The notes under the pieces are model-generated. The model did not search any database. It worked only from the letters and a program-made list of their open reading frames with translations, and was not told the origin of the DNA. 64,000 nucleotides of DNA from Amorphophallus konjac (Eukaryota; Streptophyta; Magnoliopsida; Alismatales; Araceae), in contig CM040126.1 of assembly GCA_022559845.1 (NCBI GenBank), positions 46,866,458-46,930,457 of the forward strand, read 5' to 3'. Shown in pieces: positions 46,125 through 57,842 of the stretch. Position 1 is the stretch's first letter. Every line of letters begins with the position of its first letter. The position numbers and the translations under genes are program-made.

Positions 46125-47688
46125 TGTTGGGACTCCTCTGGGTTGATAAGCAGTACGTGCACTACTTTGTGCTGAAATGGTTTGATGATTGATAATAGAT
46201 ATTTTGATGATTAGCAATAGTAGTATTTGACTTAGTTGACCTTATTTTGATATGATGGTGTAAGTATTTTGATGCATTTATATGTCAGATAATCATATCA
46301 AGTTGTTTGCATCTTAGTCTGTGCATTGAATCGAGTCGGTGCAACCTCTGCACCAGGCACTTAGAGTCTGTGCAATATGTCTTAGGTAACTTGGTGCATA
46401 GAAGTTCATGCATTCACTTTTTCACATTAAGCCTGTGCAAGTCAAGCATACTGTGTGAATAAGTCCGTGCAAGCTCTGGCACGGAGCATATTAAGTCAGT
46501 GAAACATCTCCAGTGGCGTGTCATCAGGTTCGTGCAATACTCGCTCCTACATATTGAGTCTGTGCATGTGTGTGTGAGCATCATATTGAGTCCGTGCATC
46601 TTAAATATGTCAAAATCTCTACTATGTACAATGTCTCTTCATATCGTATAATTGTCTGAATATGACATTATATCTGATGCCTTGACATGTGCCTTTTCGT
46701 AAAGACTAAGAAGGGCACGTGATCCAAGATTGGGGGAAGTGCCAGGATCGCGACACGTGCAATGCAGTAAGCTATGATGCTGACACGTGACCAAGATGTT
46801 TGGGCCTGAATCGTGATGACCACACGCCCTATCCTTCTATTGCTCTATAAATAAGAAGCTTCTTCCTCAGGAGAAGAGCGATCGTGAACATCCTTTAGAA
46901 CAGCATAAGCAGAGAGAGCTTTCACAATCCAGAGAGAAGAGAACAAGAAGAAAAAGGGAAGGAGAGAGTTGAAAGAGTGGTGTCTGAGAGAATACTGTGA
47001 GTGTTTGTTCTTCAGTCTCTCGGTTCAGAATCGGAGCTGAAATTGCTCAGTGTTGAGCTACATTCCCCTACTGGGTTCTTTTGTTTCTTCGCTTGTTTTC
47101 TTTTTCGTTTCTGAAACTGCGTTTTCAAGCTGTATGTCAGCAGAGCAAGCTGTAAAGCTCAGCTGTTTGCAGAGGTGGATTCCTCTGGTCGAGTAAAGCT
47201 GTAAGTCCCCAGCGATTTGCAGAGGAGGATTCCTCTGGACGGGTAAAGCTGTAAGTCCCCAGCGGTTTGTAGAGGAGGATTCCTCTGGACGGCATAAGCT
47301 GTAATGCCCAGCGGCCTATAGGGTTTTGACCCCGAAGCTGTGGATCAGTGAAGCTGTGTATCAGCAGTGGAAGCCACAATCCAGTTTAGAGTGTGGGGTG
47401 GACGTAGATCTCGGGTTTGAGATCGAACCACCTTAAAAATTCTTGTCAATTGTGATTGATTGTGTGGATTGTGTGCATCTTGTTTATTACTTTCGTACGA
47501 AGTAGACGAATGCTTAGGATCATTATTGTTCAGATCTGTTAGCATTGGCATTCTGTGATCGAATTAGTTTATCATTCTGTCATCTATCAGCAGCTTGTTT
47601 TAATTCCGCACTTGAAGCTGTTGCTGTTGGTCTTAATTGGGTGACTGATCTATTCACCCCCCTCTAGATCGTTTATAGCATTCTATCA
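46125..47688 (+). repeat. 5' LTR of Sirevirus B (1564 bp)
   Basis: TGTTGGG ... TTCTATCA. U3 has about a dozen GTCNGTGCA motifs (46315-46600), then a TATA box. U5 holds three copies of a ~53-bp unit (AGAGGAGGATTCCTCTGGAC and relatives, 47175-47300). The middle LTR (55333-56935) is a few percent different and longer, mainly through one extra partial unit. Confidence 0.9.
46846..46853 (+). promoter_or_regulatory. TATA box of LTR B
   Basis: TATAAATA in GCTCTATAAATAAG; the second LTR keeps it at 56054-56061. Confidence 0.6.
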
Positions 47689-47690
47689 GT

Positions 47691-47702
47691 TGGTATCAGA
47701 GC
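47691..47702 (+). other. Primer-binding site, initiator-Met tRNA
   Basis: TGGTATCAGAGC two bases after the 5' LTR, complementary to the 3' end of plant initiator tRNA-Met; the standard copia primer site. The phrase is repeated at 47722. Confidence 0.9.
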
Positions 47703-47776
47703 ATACCATCTATCCTATCACTTGGTATCAGAGCCTAACTCTTCTGCAGAGATCAACGTCCTAAAGAGAAACGACC

Positions 47777-49741
47777 ATGGATGCAAGAGGGATGACGGCT
47801 GAAGGACATTCCACCACAAAGCCCCCATACTTTGACGGTTCGAACTACGCATACTGGAAGAATCATATGCAAGTTTTTCTGAGGGTGAAAGACTATGAAA
47901 TTTGGAAGGTGGTCAGTAAAGGACCATTCGAGCTGCATCCTAATGAGGATATATGGACGAGAGAGGAGATCAGGAAATCTACTCTCAACTGGAGCGCCAT
48001 CAATGCCATACAGTGTGCTCTACATCCCACTGAATTTGCAAGAGTTTCTTTGTGTGCCACAGCGAAAGAAATGTGGGATAAGCTGGAGGTTATCTACAAG
48101 GGAACCTCTCAGGTAAGGGAGACCAAGGCTAATTTACTAGTCTCAGAGTATGAAGCCTTCAGGATGAAGCCCAGCGAGACCATCACTGAGATGTACGCGC
48201 GTCTTACCCTCATAACTAATGGTCTCAGAAATCTGGGGAAAAACTATTCTGATTATGAAATCGTGAGAAAGATACTACGATCTTTGACTCCAGTATGGCA
48301 TACAAAAGCGACAGTTATTGAGGAGTCGAGGGATCTCCAGAACACCAAAGTAGACGAGCTGATAGGTTCATTGATGACTTATGAAATGAATCTGCCAAGG
48401 ATAGAGGAGCTCGAGAAAAAGAAGCAGCCTATCGCTCTGAAGGCAAGTGCCAGTCGTTCCAGTCGATCCAACCACAATGGATCGTCTAGTGATCAGAGTC
48501 TCTCTGGATCAGAAACTGAAGGAGATCAAATAGCAATGCTGACCAGAGAGTTCAGAAGGTTTCTCAGGAAGGAAGGAGGAAATTTCAGCCGAAGACAATA
48601 TGGCGACAGGAAATACAACAGGTACAAATCTAATTCTGCCAAGAAAATGGACACTAATATCTGTTACCATTGCAGGAAGGCCGGTCATATGAAGCCCGAT
48701 TGTCCAGAGCTCCAGAAGCTGAAAGAGAAAGCCAAGAAGAAAGCTCCCAAAGGAAGAGCAATGGTGAGCACATGGAGTGACGAGGACGAGGGCACTTTAA
48801 TCAGCACATCAGAGAGTGAAGACGAAGAAAAGCCCATTTGCCTGATGGCTAGAAATGATGAAAAAGAAGTGGAGGACTCTGACGAGGTATCATCTCCTTT
48901 TGAGCATTACACTATTTCAGATTGGGAAGATGCTTACGAAGATTTGCTAGATAAGGTAGATGATATTAGAAAAGAGAACAGGCATTTGAAGAAAAAATTA
49001 AATTCTCTTATGAATGACAAAAGCATGTCTGATAAACTTGCCTGTTTGCAATCTGAAAATGACCTGTTAAAAAATTCATGTGCTGAAGTCGATGATGTTA
49101 AGCATACATTGATAGATTCTAGAAAAGAAAATGATTATCTAAAAAATGTGATTGACGAGTTAAAATTGAAATTGCAAAATTTTGAAAATGAAATGAAAAT
49201 TGTTAATGAGAAATATGAAGTTGTACTAGGTGTTAACAATGAACTGAAAAAGTCAATTGATCACATAGAAAAAAAGAATGAAGATAAAAAGAAAATCATT
49301 GAAAACATGACCCAAGGTTCAGATAATCTCAATGCCTTGTTAGGGGCAAAGGTAAATTTCAAAAATGAAGGTCTTGGATTCAACTCAAATTCCACAAAGA
49401 GCTTTGCTGTGAAAATCATATCATTTGTGGCAGAGAAAAATAAGGGACCTCTCATAAAAATGGTGAGTGAAAATTCTGTTTATAATAATGCTAATCCTAA
49501 TATGTCCAGTGCCAATGATAAGGGCAAACAGAAGGTTGGTGAGCCTAGCAGATTCTGCCCTTTACCCAAAAGCAAGTCTCAGGTTCGTGGTCAGCTTCCA
49601 AGCAAGTCTAAACCACAGGGCAAGGCCACTAAGTCACCTCCACCATCACCTGTCCAGAAGAAGACCCAACATAAATATGTACAGAAGTCTAGTGGGTCAA
49701 AATTGCAAGGGAGACCTAATGTCACCAGGAAGCCAGACTAG
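47777..49741 (+). CDS. gag: Sirevirus Gag, intact 654-codon frame
   Basis: Particle protein of element B. Residues ~12-210 form the copia gag domain (PPYFDGSNYAYWKN, WDKLEVIYKGTSQV, MYARLTLITNGLRNLG, LMTYEMNLP). A CCHC knuckle CYHCRKAGHMKPDC is near residues 296-309. Then come AMVSTWSDEDEG, a ~160-residue coiled coil, the GLGFNSNS signature and a basic Ser/Pro-rich tail ending KPD. The frame is open while the adjoining pol is broken, so it could still supply Gag in trans. The start follows an ACCATGG context. Pol follows in another frame. Confidence 0.92.
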   Translation: MDARGMTAEGHSTTKPPYFDGSNYAYWKNHMQVFLRVKDYEIWKVVSKGPFELHPNEDIWTREEIRKSTLNWSAINAIQCALHPTEFARVSLCATAKEMWDKLEVIYKGTSQVRETKANLLVSEYEAFRMKPSETITEMYARLTLITNGLRNLGKNYSDYEIVRKILRSLTPVWHTKATVIEESRDLQNTKVDELIGSLMTYEMNLPRIEELEKKKQPIALKASASRSSRSNHNGSSSDQSLSGSETEGDQIAMLTREFRRFLRKEGGNFSRRQYGDRKYNRYKSNSAKKMDTNICYHCRKAGHMKPDCPELQKLKEKAKKKAPKGRAMVSTWSDEDEGTLISTSESEDEEKPICLMARNDEKEVEDSDEVSSPFEHYTISDWEDAYEDLLDKVDDIRKENRHLKKKLNSLMNDKSMSDKLACLQSENDLLKNSCAEVDDVKHTLIDSRKENDYLKNVIDELKLKLQNFENEMKIVNEKYEVVLGVNNELKKSIDHIEKKNEDKKKIIENMTQGSDNLNALLGAKVNFKNEGLGFNSNSTKSFAVKIISFVAEKNKGPLIKMVSENSVYNNANPNMSSANDKGKQKVGEPSRFCPLPKSKSQVRGQLPSKSKPQGKATKSPPPSPVQKKTQHKYVQKSSGSKLQGRPNVTRKPD

Positions 49742-52700
49742 CTATACTTACCAGCCCAACGTCCAGACCTATTATAACCGTTCTCAGACACTGACACAAC
49801 CATTCTATAGGTCAAGTCCAAGGGAGGTCTAGATATCAATATTTGTCTACTCACTGGCATAGACCTCAGGATGCTAGCCAGGTTGGTCAGGCTAGGATAT
49901 GGGATCCTAATAGACAGGTCTTCTTTGGTCAGTCTAAGACCATTGCAGGGTGCAATTATCTGAATACCTATTGGCCCAAGCACTGGCACAGAAACACTAA
50001 ATTTTCTAATAACCATAATGTCAGGACACAGCACCTGAGAAAGAAGGATTATTCTATTGTTGATAAGAGGAAAAGAAATAATGAAAAGAATGTTGGGAAA
50101 TCTACTAAGTCTACCATGTTTAAACAAATGTGGATTCCCAAGAGTTTATTGTCCTGTTTACACTGTTCTGCATATGTTTCGGAGCCCAAACACTTTTTGG
50201 TTCCAAAATTCTCTCCCTGATTATGCTTGCAGGTATGCCTGGTAGCCAGGAACAACATGTGGTACCTGGATAGTGGCTGCTCCAGGCATATGACAGGGGA
50301 CAAGGCCAAGTTTTGTTTGCTGACAGAGAAGAATGGAGGCCTTGTCACCTTCGGTGGCAACACAAAGGGTAAAATCATCGGATCAGGTAAAGTAGGAAAG
50401 TGCACTACCTATTGCATTGATGAAGTCTTGCTGGTGGATGGATTAGCATATAATCTACTAAGTATCAGCCAGCTTTGTGATAAAGGACACAAGGTAGTAT
50501 TTGATGCACTTAGCTGTAAATTGTTTGAACCTGATACTGATGTTGTTAAATTCTGTGGAAAAAGAATAAACAATATTTACATGATAGATCTAGATGATGT
50601 TGCACACTCTAACCTATGCCTCACTGCTAATAAAGAGGACTTAGCTTTTCTGTGGCATCGTAGGTTAGGCCATGCTAGCTACACTGTCTTGCACAAATTG
50701 AATAAACACAGCATGGTAAGAGGACTCCCTGAAATATCTTTTAAGAAGGAAAATAAGGTGTGTGATACGTGTACATAGTCCAAGCAGATCAGAAAGTTGT
50801 TTAAATCAAGAACTGAAAACATGTCTCTTAAACCTTATGAGCTGATACATATGGATCTATTTGGACCCACACGATCAGTCAGCTTGTCAGGTAGGAGATA
50901 TGGATATGTCCTAGTTGATGACTTCTCTAGGTACACTTGGGTCTTTTTCATCACTCACAAGAATGATGCTTTTACTGAATTTCAGGAGTTCTATTTAAAT
51001 ATCAAACAGAAAAATGAAAATTTGATTAAAAATATTTTATCTGATCATGGAGGTGAGTTTGAAAACTCACAATTTGAAAACTTTTGCAGGGATATTGGGA
51101 TTACTCATCGATTCTCCTCCCCAAGAACACCTGAGCAGAATGGAACATTAGAGAGGAGGAACCGGACACTTGTAAGAGATGGCCTGTACACTACTTGTTG
51201 AAGGTGGTGTACCAAGAAAATTTTGGGCAGAGACAGTTAATACTGCATGCCATGTAATCAACAGAGCTATGGTAAGACCTTTCACTCAGAAAACTCCTTA
51301 TGAGATTTTAAAAGGTAAGAAGCCTTCAATTGCTTATTTCAAGGTCTTTGGCTGTAAATGCTTCATTCATGTTAATGATAAAAGAGACCTTGATAAATTT
51401 GAACCTAAAAGTGATCCAAAGAATCTTCCTTGGATATTCTGAATACTCTAGAGCATATAGAGTGTACAACCTTAATTCTAAAATTATTGAGGAATCTCCA
51501 CATATTGTCTTTGATGAATCCCTGAATAACTCTGAGGTTGGTCTATGTAGGAAAGAAAATGATGGAGAAATTCTGAAGGAAGGAAACTCTGCAGACCAAT
51601 CAGATAATGAAGAAGAACCTGAAGAAAACAATGCAGAGGAGCCTGCTGTTCAGGGGGAGGTAAATGAAGGTCAAGGTAACCAAGTTATCAATATCAGATT
51701 TTTAAGAGATCATCCTATTGAAAATATCATTGGTAACTTGCATGAACCCCCTAGGACTAGAGGCTTCATTAGAGCTCAAAATGAATTAAATGCATATGCA
51801 TTGGTTTCTCATGTTGAACCCAAAACCATTGATAGTGCTCTCAAAGATGTGCATTGGATCAATGCCATGCATGAGGAGCTTAATCAGTTTGACAGGAACA
51901 AGGTGTGGCATCTGGTCCCACCTCCTGATCATGGGACTATCATTGGAACAAAATGAGTTTTTAGGAATAAAACTGATGAGCTAGGTAATGTAATTAAAAA
52001 TAAAGCTAGACTTGTTGCTCAAGGGTACAATCAAGAAATCAGAATTGACTTTGAAGAGTCATTTGCCCCTGTAGCCAGGTTAGAAGCAATTAGAATACTT
52101 TTGGCCTATGCATGCTCATTAGGAATAACTCTCCAGCAGATGGACGTTAAATCTGCTTTTCTAAATGGGGAAATAAAAGAGGATGTCTTTGTGAGACAAC
52201 CTCCTGGCTTTGAATGCTTAGATTTTCCTAATCATGTTTATAAGTTAAATAAAGCTCTTTATGGCTTGAAGCAAGCCCCTAGAGCTTGGTATGACAGGCT
52301 CAGCAAATTCCTTACTGAGAAGAAGTTCACAAGAGGTGAGGTTGACCAAACGTTGTTCACCAAGGTAAGTCATCCAGACATTCTCCTTGTTCAGATTTAT
52401 GTGGATGACATTGTGTTTGGGTCAACTAACCCCAAATTGTGTAAGAAATTTTCTGAACTAATGACACAAGAATTTGAGATGAGCTCAATGGGTGAGCTAA
52501 AATTGTTTCTTGGACTACAGGTGACTCAAACAAAAGATGGAACATTCATCACCCAGTCTAAGTACATAAGGGACCTACTGAAGAAGTTCAAATTTGAAAA
52601 CCTCAAGAAAATTGCAGCACCAATGGGTACTTCAACAAGTCTTGATGAAGACCCCAAAGGTAAAATAGTGGACCAAAAGCTGTATCGAGGTATGATCGGA

Positions 52701-53339
52701 TCCCTTTTATATCTTACTGCATCTAGGCCTGATATACAGTTTGTAGTGTGTTTATGTGCCAGATTTTAGGCTAGTCCTAAGGAGTCTCACCTTAGAGCAG
52801 TGAAAAGGATCTTTAGGTATTTATCAGGCACTCAAGAACTTGGACTTTGGTACCCTGCTAGGTGTGAGCAAGAGCTTCTGGCATACACTGATGCAGATTA
52901 TGCTGGGTGTCGGATAGATAGGAAAAGTACTAGTGGGCATTGCCAATTCCTTGGTGGCTGCCTAGTATCTCGGGCTTCTAAGAAGCAACACACTGTTGCA
53001 TTGTCCACTGTAGAGGCAGAATATGTTGCTGCAGGAAATTGTGCAGCTTAGGTACTATGGATCAAGCACCAGCTTTCAGATTATCAGATAAAATTGGGAT
53101 GCATTCCAATTTTATGTGATAATACTAGTGCTATTTGCCTAACTAAAAATCCACTTCATCACTCTAGGATTAAGCACATTGAAATAAAACACCACTTTCT
53201 TAGAGATGCTGTAAGTAAAAATGAAATTGAATTAATATTTGTTGAAACTAAAAAACAGACTACTGACATTTTTACTAAACCCCTTGAAATTAAAATATTT
53301 AAATATCTAAGACGAGAATTGGGGCTGTGTAAATTTTAG
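49742..53339 (+). pseudogene. pol: Sirevirus Pol, broken by stops and frameshifts
   Basis: Would encode protease, integrase, reverse transcriptase and RNase H. Visible in order: KQMWIPK linker, protease (WYLDSGCSRHMTG, ~50260), GAG-pre-integrase (HRRLGHASYTVL, ~50660), integrase core (IHMDLFGP ... LSDHGGEFEN ... PEQNGTLERRNR, 50840-51160), reverse transcriptase ([21 protein letters not shown], 52130-52430) and RNase H (AYTDADYAG ... STVEAEYVAA, 52880-53030). Breaks: TGA 50218, TAG 50776, frameshifts near 51175 and 51420, TGA 51954, TAG 52767, TAG 53049. The last frame ends at TAG 53337-53339. Several stops sit where a Trp or Gln is usual. Confidence 0.92.
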
Positions 53340-55332
53340 TAAGAAAATGATGAATAAATTCTTTCTTGAGCTATGTGTTGATATGCTCTGAGGTGATTGT
53401 GTCAGCCCCTTAAAAAGTTGAATAAAGAAGATACTTGAGTAATCAATTGTTTGATGTCTTGCACAGACTTTTTCTGATGGTTGTGTACGAGTTGCACAGA
53501 GTCTTGAAGCACGTATCGCACCTAGTCTATGCAATGTGTGAGCACTCTGGTCATTGCATACTTTGCATGAAGCATAAGTCATTGTATGTCTTTAGTTCGG
53601 TGCATATTGCATTCTAGCCACATGTAGGTCGGTGCATGTCCATACCGCACATATATATAAGTCCGTGCATTATCTACATTTTGCACGCTAATATCGATGC
53701 ATGTCTTGCATATTGTCGATGCGTAATGTAAGTTTGTAGCATGAAGGTCGGTGCATCTTTTATCCAAACTGCATGATAAGGTCAGTGCATTGCATTGCTC
53801 GTGAAGGATAAGGTCGATGCAAAGTTTGCATGTTGCATATCTAAGTTAATGCATCTTGATGTCAGGGGGAGGATAGCAATATCTGAACTGAGTTCAACTC
53901 CTTCTACTCTCTCCTCAGTCTCAGAAGTCCCACCATGTGGCATCTTTTATGTCCTTGGTACAAATTGATTTTGCCGGGAACTACTCCCTTTGAAAATTCT
54001 TGAGTTGATTCTGCACTTCAATGTCCACTCCTTTTACTCAGAATAGACAACAGTCTAGTAATTGGTTTATTGTCATGAGCTGCAATTATTACAACTCTTC
54101 TGCTATAAGAATCACATGCGCTCATTGAATGAACTGAAGGTTTAACTTTAATAGATTGTAGAGTTCAAAAGACTGTCTTCAGAAAATAAGGTGATAGAAA
54201 ATATTTATAGCTCTTAACCTCTATCTCATGGTTATAATAGAACATGTCTTCACAGTATTTGAACATGACAGATTTAGTGAAGTCTAAGGTTTGAAAACTA
54301 AAGTCTGTATTGTTCTTAAACAAGGCACTCCTAGAAGTTATAAGGGCAGCAAAAATAAGATCATTAAAGAAAAAGAAATGAACAAAGTGGCAGAGTAATG
54401 ACTGAGTTACACTGAGAAACTGAGGTCTCCATCAAAGAAATGGAGAGTACCTTAAGTCATGAAGTGACTCAGGTTAACTATGTTCATTTGATCAAATTTA
54501 TAGGGGAGCTTTCACCGAGTAACTAGGGGTACTGGCCTCTGATCAAGGTGTACCCTTAATGTCAAAAGTGCAAACTATCCCTGTAGCTTTTGATCAGAAA
54601 CAGATATAGTAGTTTATGCTTAGTAACTGGGGGTATTTGCCTCTAATCAAGGTATACACCTAATGTCAACGGCATAAATGACACGTGTCTATTCCATAAG
54701 TTCAAATTTCTGAAACTCATGAAAGAAAATTGCTGTAACCCTTGGAAAAACAAAAGTCCTTGAGTGTCAATTGTTTAACCTCTATACAAATTCAAGTGAC
54801 TTTCCTTGATATTCACTCTCTTTGAAATAAGTAGGGTGTTGTCTCGACCTAGACTTTTATGGTTATGTGACTCAGGTTCATTGCTATAAATGGAGTATAT
54901 AACCCTATTTCAGAAAGTCAGTGAATTCACTTTACCTTCTATAACTGTTAAACCTGACTTTAATCAAGAAAGCCCATTGCTCAATTCATATGACTTAAGG
55001 GTTGCCCCATAATTTGCTCACATTCTGAACTGTTACATAGAATGTTGTTCCGTTGGCATCATTCCTCCTCCTTCCTCCTCCTTCTCCCTTATTTGCTGAT
55101 GGCAAAGGGGGAGAATGTGTGTTTGCATTGAGATATTCAGGGGGAGAGTCTATGTTCAAGGGGTAGGAGTCAGCTATTCAGGGGGAAAATTCAAAGGACT
55201 CACTCAAAGAGAAAGTCTATGCATAACTTGTGTAGTTGCATGCATGACATTTGATTATCATTCATGTCTCATCAAAATACATCATCTCATTGTATTCATT
55301 CTATGGGTTACCATCATCAAAAAGGGGGAGAT
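53340..55332 (+). other. Non-coding tail of Sirevirus B with motif array, duplicated module and repeated purine tracts
   Basis: No gene. 53560-53870: ten or so GTCGGTGCAT-like motifs, the same motif as in the element's own U3. 54517-54570 and 54620-54673: a duplicated ~54-bp module (GAGTAACTAGGGGTA / TAGTAACTGGGGGTA, then CTCTRATCAAGGT). 55105-55190: three GGGGGAGA-type tracts. 55321-55331: final AAAGGGGGAGA, the primer for plus-strand synthesis, abutting the LTR. Confidence 0.65.
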
Positions 55333-56935
55333 TGTTGGGACTCCTCTGGGTTGATAAGCAGTACGTGCACTGCTTTGTGCTGAAATGGTTTGATGATTGA
55401 TAATAGTTATTTTTATGATTAGCAACAGTAGTATTTGACTTAGTTGACCTTCTTTTGATATGATGGTGTAAGTATTTTGATGCATTTATATGTCAGATAA
55501 TCATATCAAGTTGTTTGCATCTTAGTCTGTGCATTGAATCGAGTCGGTGCAACCTCTGCACTAGGCACTTAGAGTCTGTGCAATATGTCTTAGGTAACTT
55601 GGTGCATAGAAGTTCATGCATTCACTTTTTCACATTAAGCCTATGCAAGTCAAGCATACTGTGTGAATAAGTCCGTGCAAGCTCTGGCACGGAGCATATT
55701 AAGTCAGTGCAACATCTCCAGTGGCGTGTCATCAGGTTCGTGCAATACTCGCTCCTGCATATTGAGTCTGTGCATGTGTGTGTGAGCATCATATTGAGTC
55801 CGTGCATCTTAAATATATTAGAATCTCTACTCTGTGCAATCTCTCTTCATATCGTATAATTGTCTGAATATGACATTATATCTGATGCCTTGACAGGTGC
55901 CTTTTCGTAAAGACTAAGAAGGGCACGTGATCCAAGATTGGGGGAAGTGCCAGGATCGCGACACGTGCAATGCAGTAAGCTATGATGCTGACACGTGACC
56001 AAGATGTTTGGGTCGGAATCGTGATGACCACACGCCCTATCCTTCTATTGCTCTATAAATAAGAAGCTTCTTTCTTAGGAGAAGAGCGATCGTGAACATC
56101 CTTTAGAACAACATAAGCAGAGAGAGCTTTCACGATCCAGAGAGAAGAGAACAAGAAGAAAAAGAGAAGGAGAGAGTTGAAAGAGAGATGTCTGAGAGAA
56201 TACTGTGAGTGTTTGTTCTTCAGTCTCTCGGTTCAGAACCGGAGCTAAAATTGCTCAGTGTTGAGCTACATTCCCCTAGTGGGTTCTTTGGTTTCTTCGC
56301 TTGTTTTCTTTTTCATTTCTGAAACTACGTTTTCAAGCTGTGTGTCAGTAGAGCAAGCTGTGAAGCTCAGCTATTTGCAGAGGTGGATTCCTCTGGTCGG
56401 GTAAAGCTGTAAGTCCCCAGCGATTTGCAGAGGAGGATTCCTTTGGACGGGTAAAGCTGTAAGTCACAGAGGAGGATTCCTCTGGACGGATAAAGCTGTA
56501 AGTCCCCAGCGGTTTGCAGAGGAGGATTCCTCTGGATGGCATAAGCTGTAACACCCAGCGGCCTGTAGGGTTTTGACCCCGAAGCTGTGGATCAGCGAAG
56601 CTGTGGATCAGCAGTGGAAGCCACATTCCGGTTTGGAGTGTGGGGTGGACGTAGATCTTGGGTTTGAGATCGAACCACCTTAAAAATCCTTGTCAACTGT
56701 GATTGATTGTGTGGATTGTGTGCATCTTGTTTATTACTTTCATACGAAGTAGACGAATGCTTAGGATCATTATTGTTCAGATCTGTTAGCATTGGCATTC
56801 TGTGATCGAATTAGTTTATCATTCTGTCGTCTATCAGCAGCTTGTTTTAATTCCGCACTTGAAGCTGTTGCTGTTGGTCTTAATTGGGTGACTGATCTAT
56901 TCACCCCCCTCTGGATTGTTTATAGCATTCTATCA
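55333..56935 (+). repeat. Middle LTR shared by Sirevirus B and the truncated copy C (1603 bp)
   Basis: TGTTGGG ... TTCTATCA, collinear with 46125-47688. U5 has an additional partial repeat unit near 56465-56505. Followed by primer site TGGTATCAGAGC at 56938-56949. Confidence 0.9.
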
Positions 56936-57023
56936 GTTGGTATCAGAGCATACCATCTGTCCTATCACTTGGTATCATAGCCTAACTCTTCTGCAGGGAT
57001 TAACGTCCTGAAGAGAAACGACC

Positions 57024-57826
57024 ATGGATGCAAGAGGGATGACGGCTGAAGGACATTCCACCACAAAGCCCCCATACTTTGACGGTTCGAACTACGCATA
57101 CTGGAAGAATCGTATGCAAGTTATTCTGAGGGTGAAAGACTATGAAATTTGGAAGGTGGTCAGTAAAGGACCATTCGAGCTGCATCCTAATGAGGATATA
57201 TGGATGAGAGAGGAGATCAGGAAATCTACTCTCAACTGGAGCGCCATCAATGCCATACAGTGTGCTCTACATCCCACTGAATTTGCAAGAGTTTCTTCAT
57301 GTGCCACAGCGAAAGAAATGTGGGATAAGCTGGAGGTTATCTACGAGGGAACCTCTCAGGTAAGGGAGACCAAGGCTAATTTACTAGTCTCCGAGTATGA
57401 AGCCTTCAGGATGAAGCCCATCGAGACCATCACTGAGATGTACGCACGTCTTACCCTCATAACTAATGGTCTCAGAAATCTGGGGAAAAACTATTCTGAT
57501 TATGAAATCGTGAGAAAGATACTGCGATCCCTGACTCCAGTATGGCATACAAAAGCGACAGTTATTGAGGAGTCGAGGGATCTCCAGAACACCAAAGTAG
57601 ACGAGCTGATAGGTTCATTGATGACTTATGAAATGAATCTGCCAAGGACAGAGGAGCTCGAGAAAAAGAAGCAGCCTATCGCTCTGAAGGCAAGTGCCTG
57701 TCGATCCAGCCACAATGGATCGTCTAGTGATCAGAGTCTCTCTGGATCGGAAACTGAAGGAGATCAAGTAGTAATGCTGACCAGAGAGTTCAGAAGGTTT
57801 CTCAGGAAGGAAGGAGGAAATTTCTC
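57024..57826 (+). pseudogene. gag: Truncated Sirevirus gag (copy C)
   Basis: Collinear with the first ~260 codons of the gag at 47777, with a small in-frame difference near the Ser-rich part (a shorter CRSSHNGSSS). Similarity ends at 57823, before the CCHC knuckle. The frame runs on by chance into the flank to 57932. Not a working Gag. Confidence 0.9.
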
Positions 57827-57842
57827 AGAAAGATACTGCGAT
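57827..57842 (+). other. Filler DNA at the truncation junction
   Basis: AGAAAGATACTGCGAT at 57827-57842 is an exact copy of 57513-57528 inside the same truncated gag; the element B gag differs at one base there. It sits between the end of gag similarity and the unrelated flank. Templated filler of this kind is typical of error-prone (microhomology-type) end joining. Confidence 0.7.

Larger units (their letters stand above)
46125..57826 (+). mobile_element. Compound Sirevirus B: LTR, gag-pol, LTR, truncated gag
   Basis: The order is 5' LTR 46125-47688, primer site, gag, broken pol, 2-kb tail, LTR 55333-56935, a second primer site and a second gag that stops abruptly at 57823. The middle LTR thus serves as 3' LTR of one copy and 5' LTR of the next. 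The two gag copies are nearly identical. This tandem arrangement is typical of unequal recombination between elements, followed here by a deletion that removed the rest of the right-hand copy. Confidence 0.85.
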
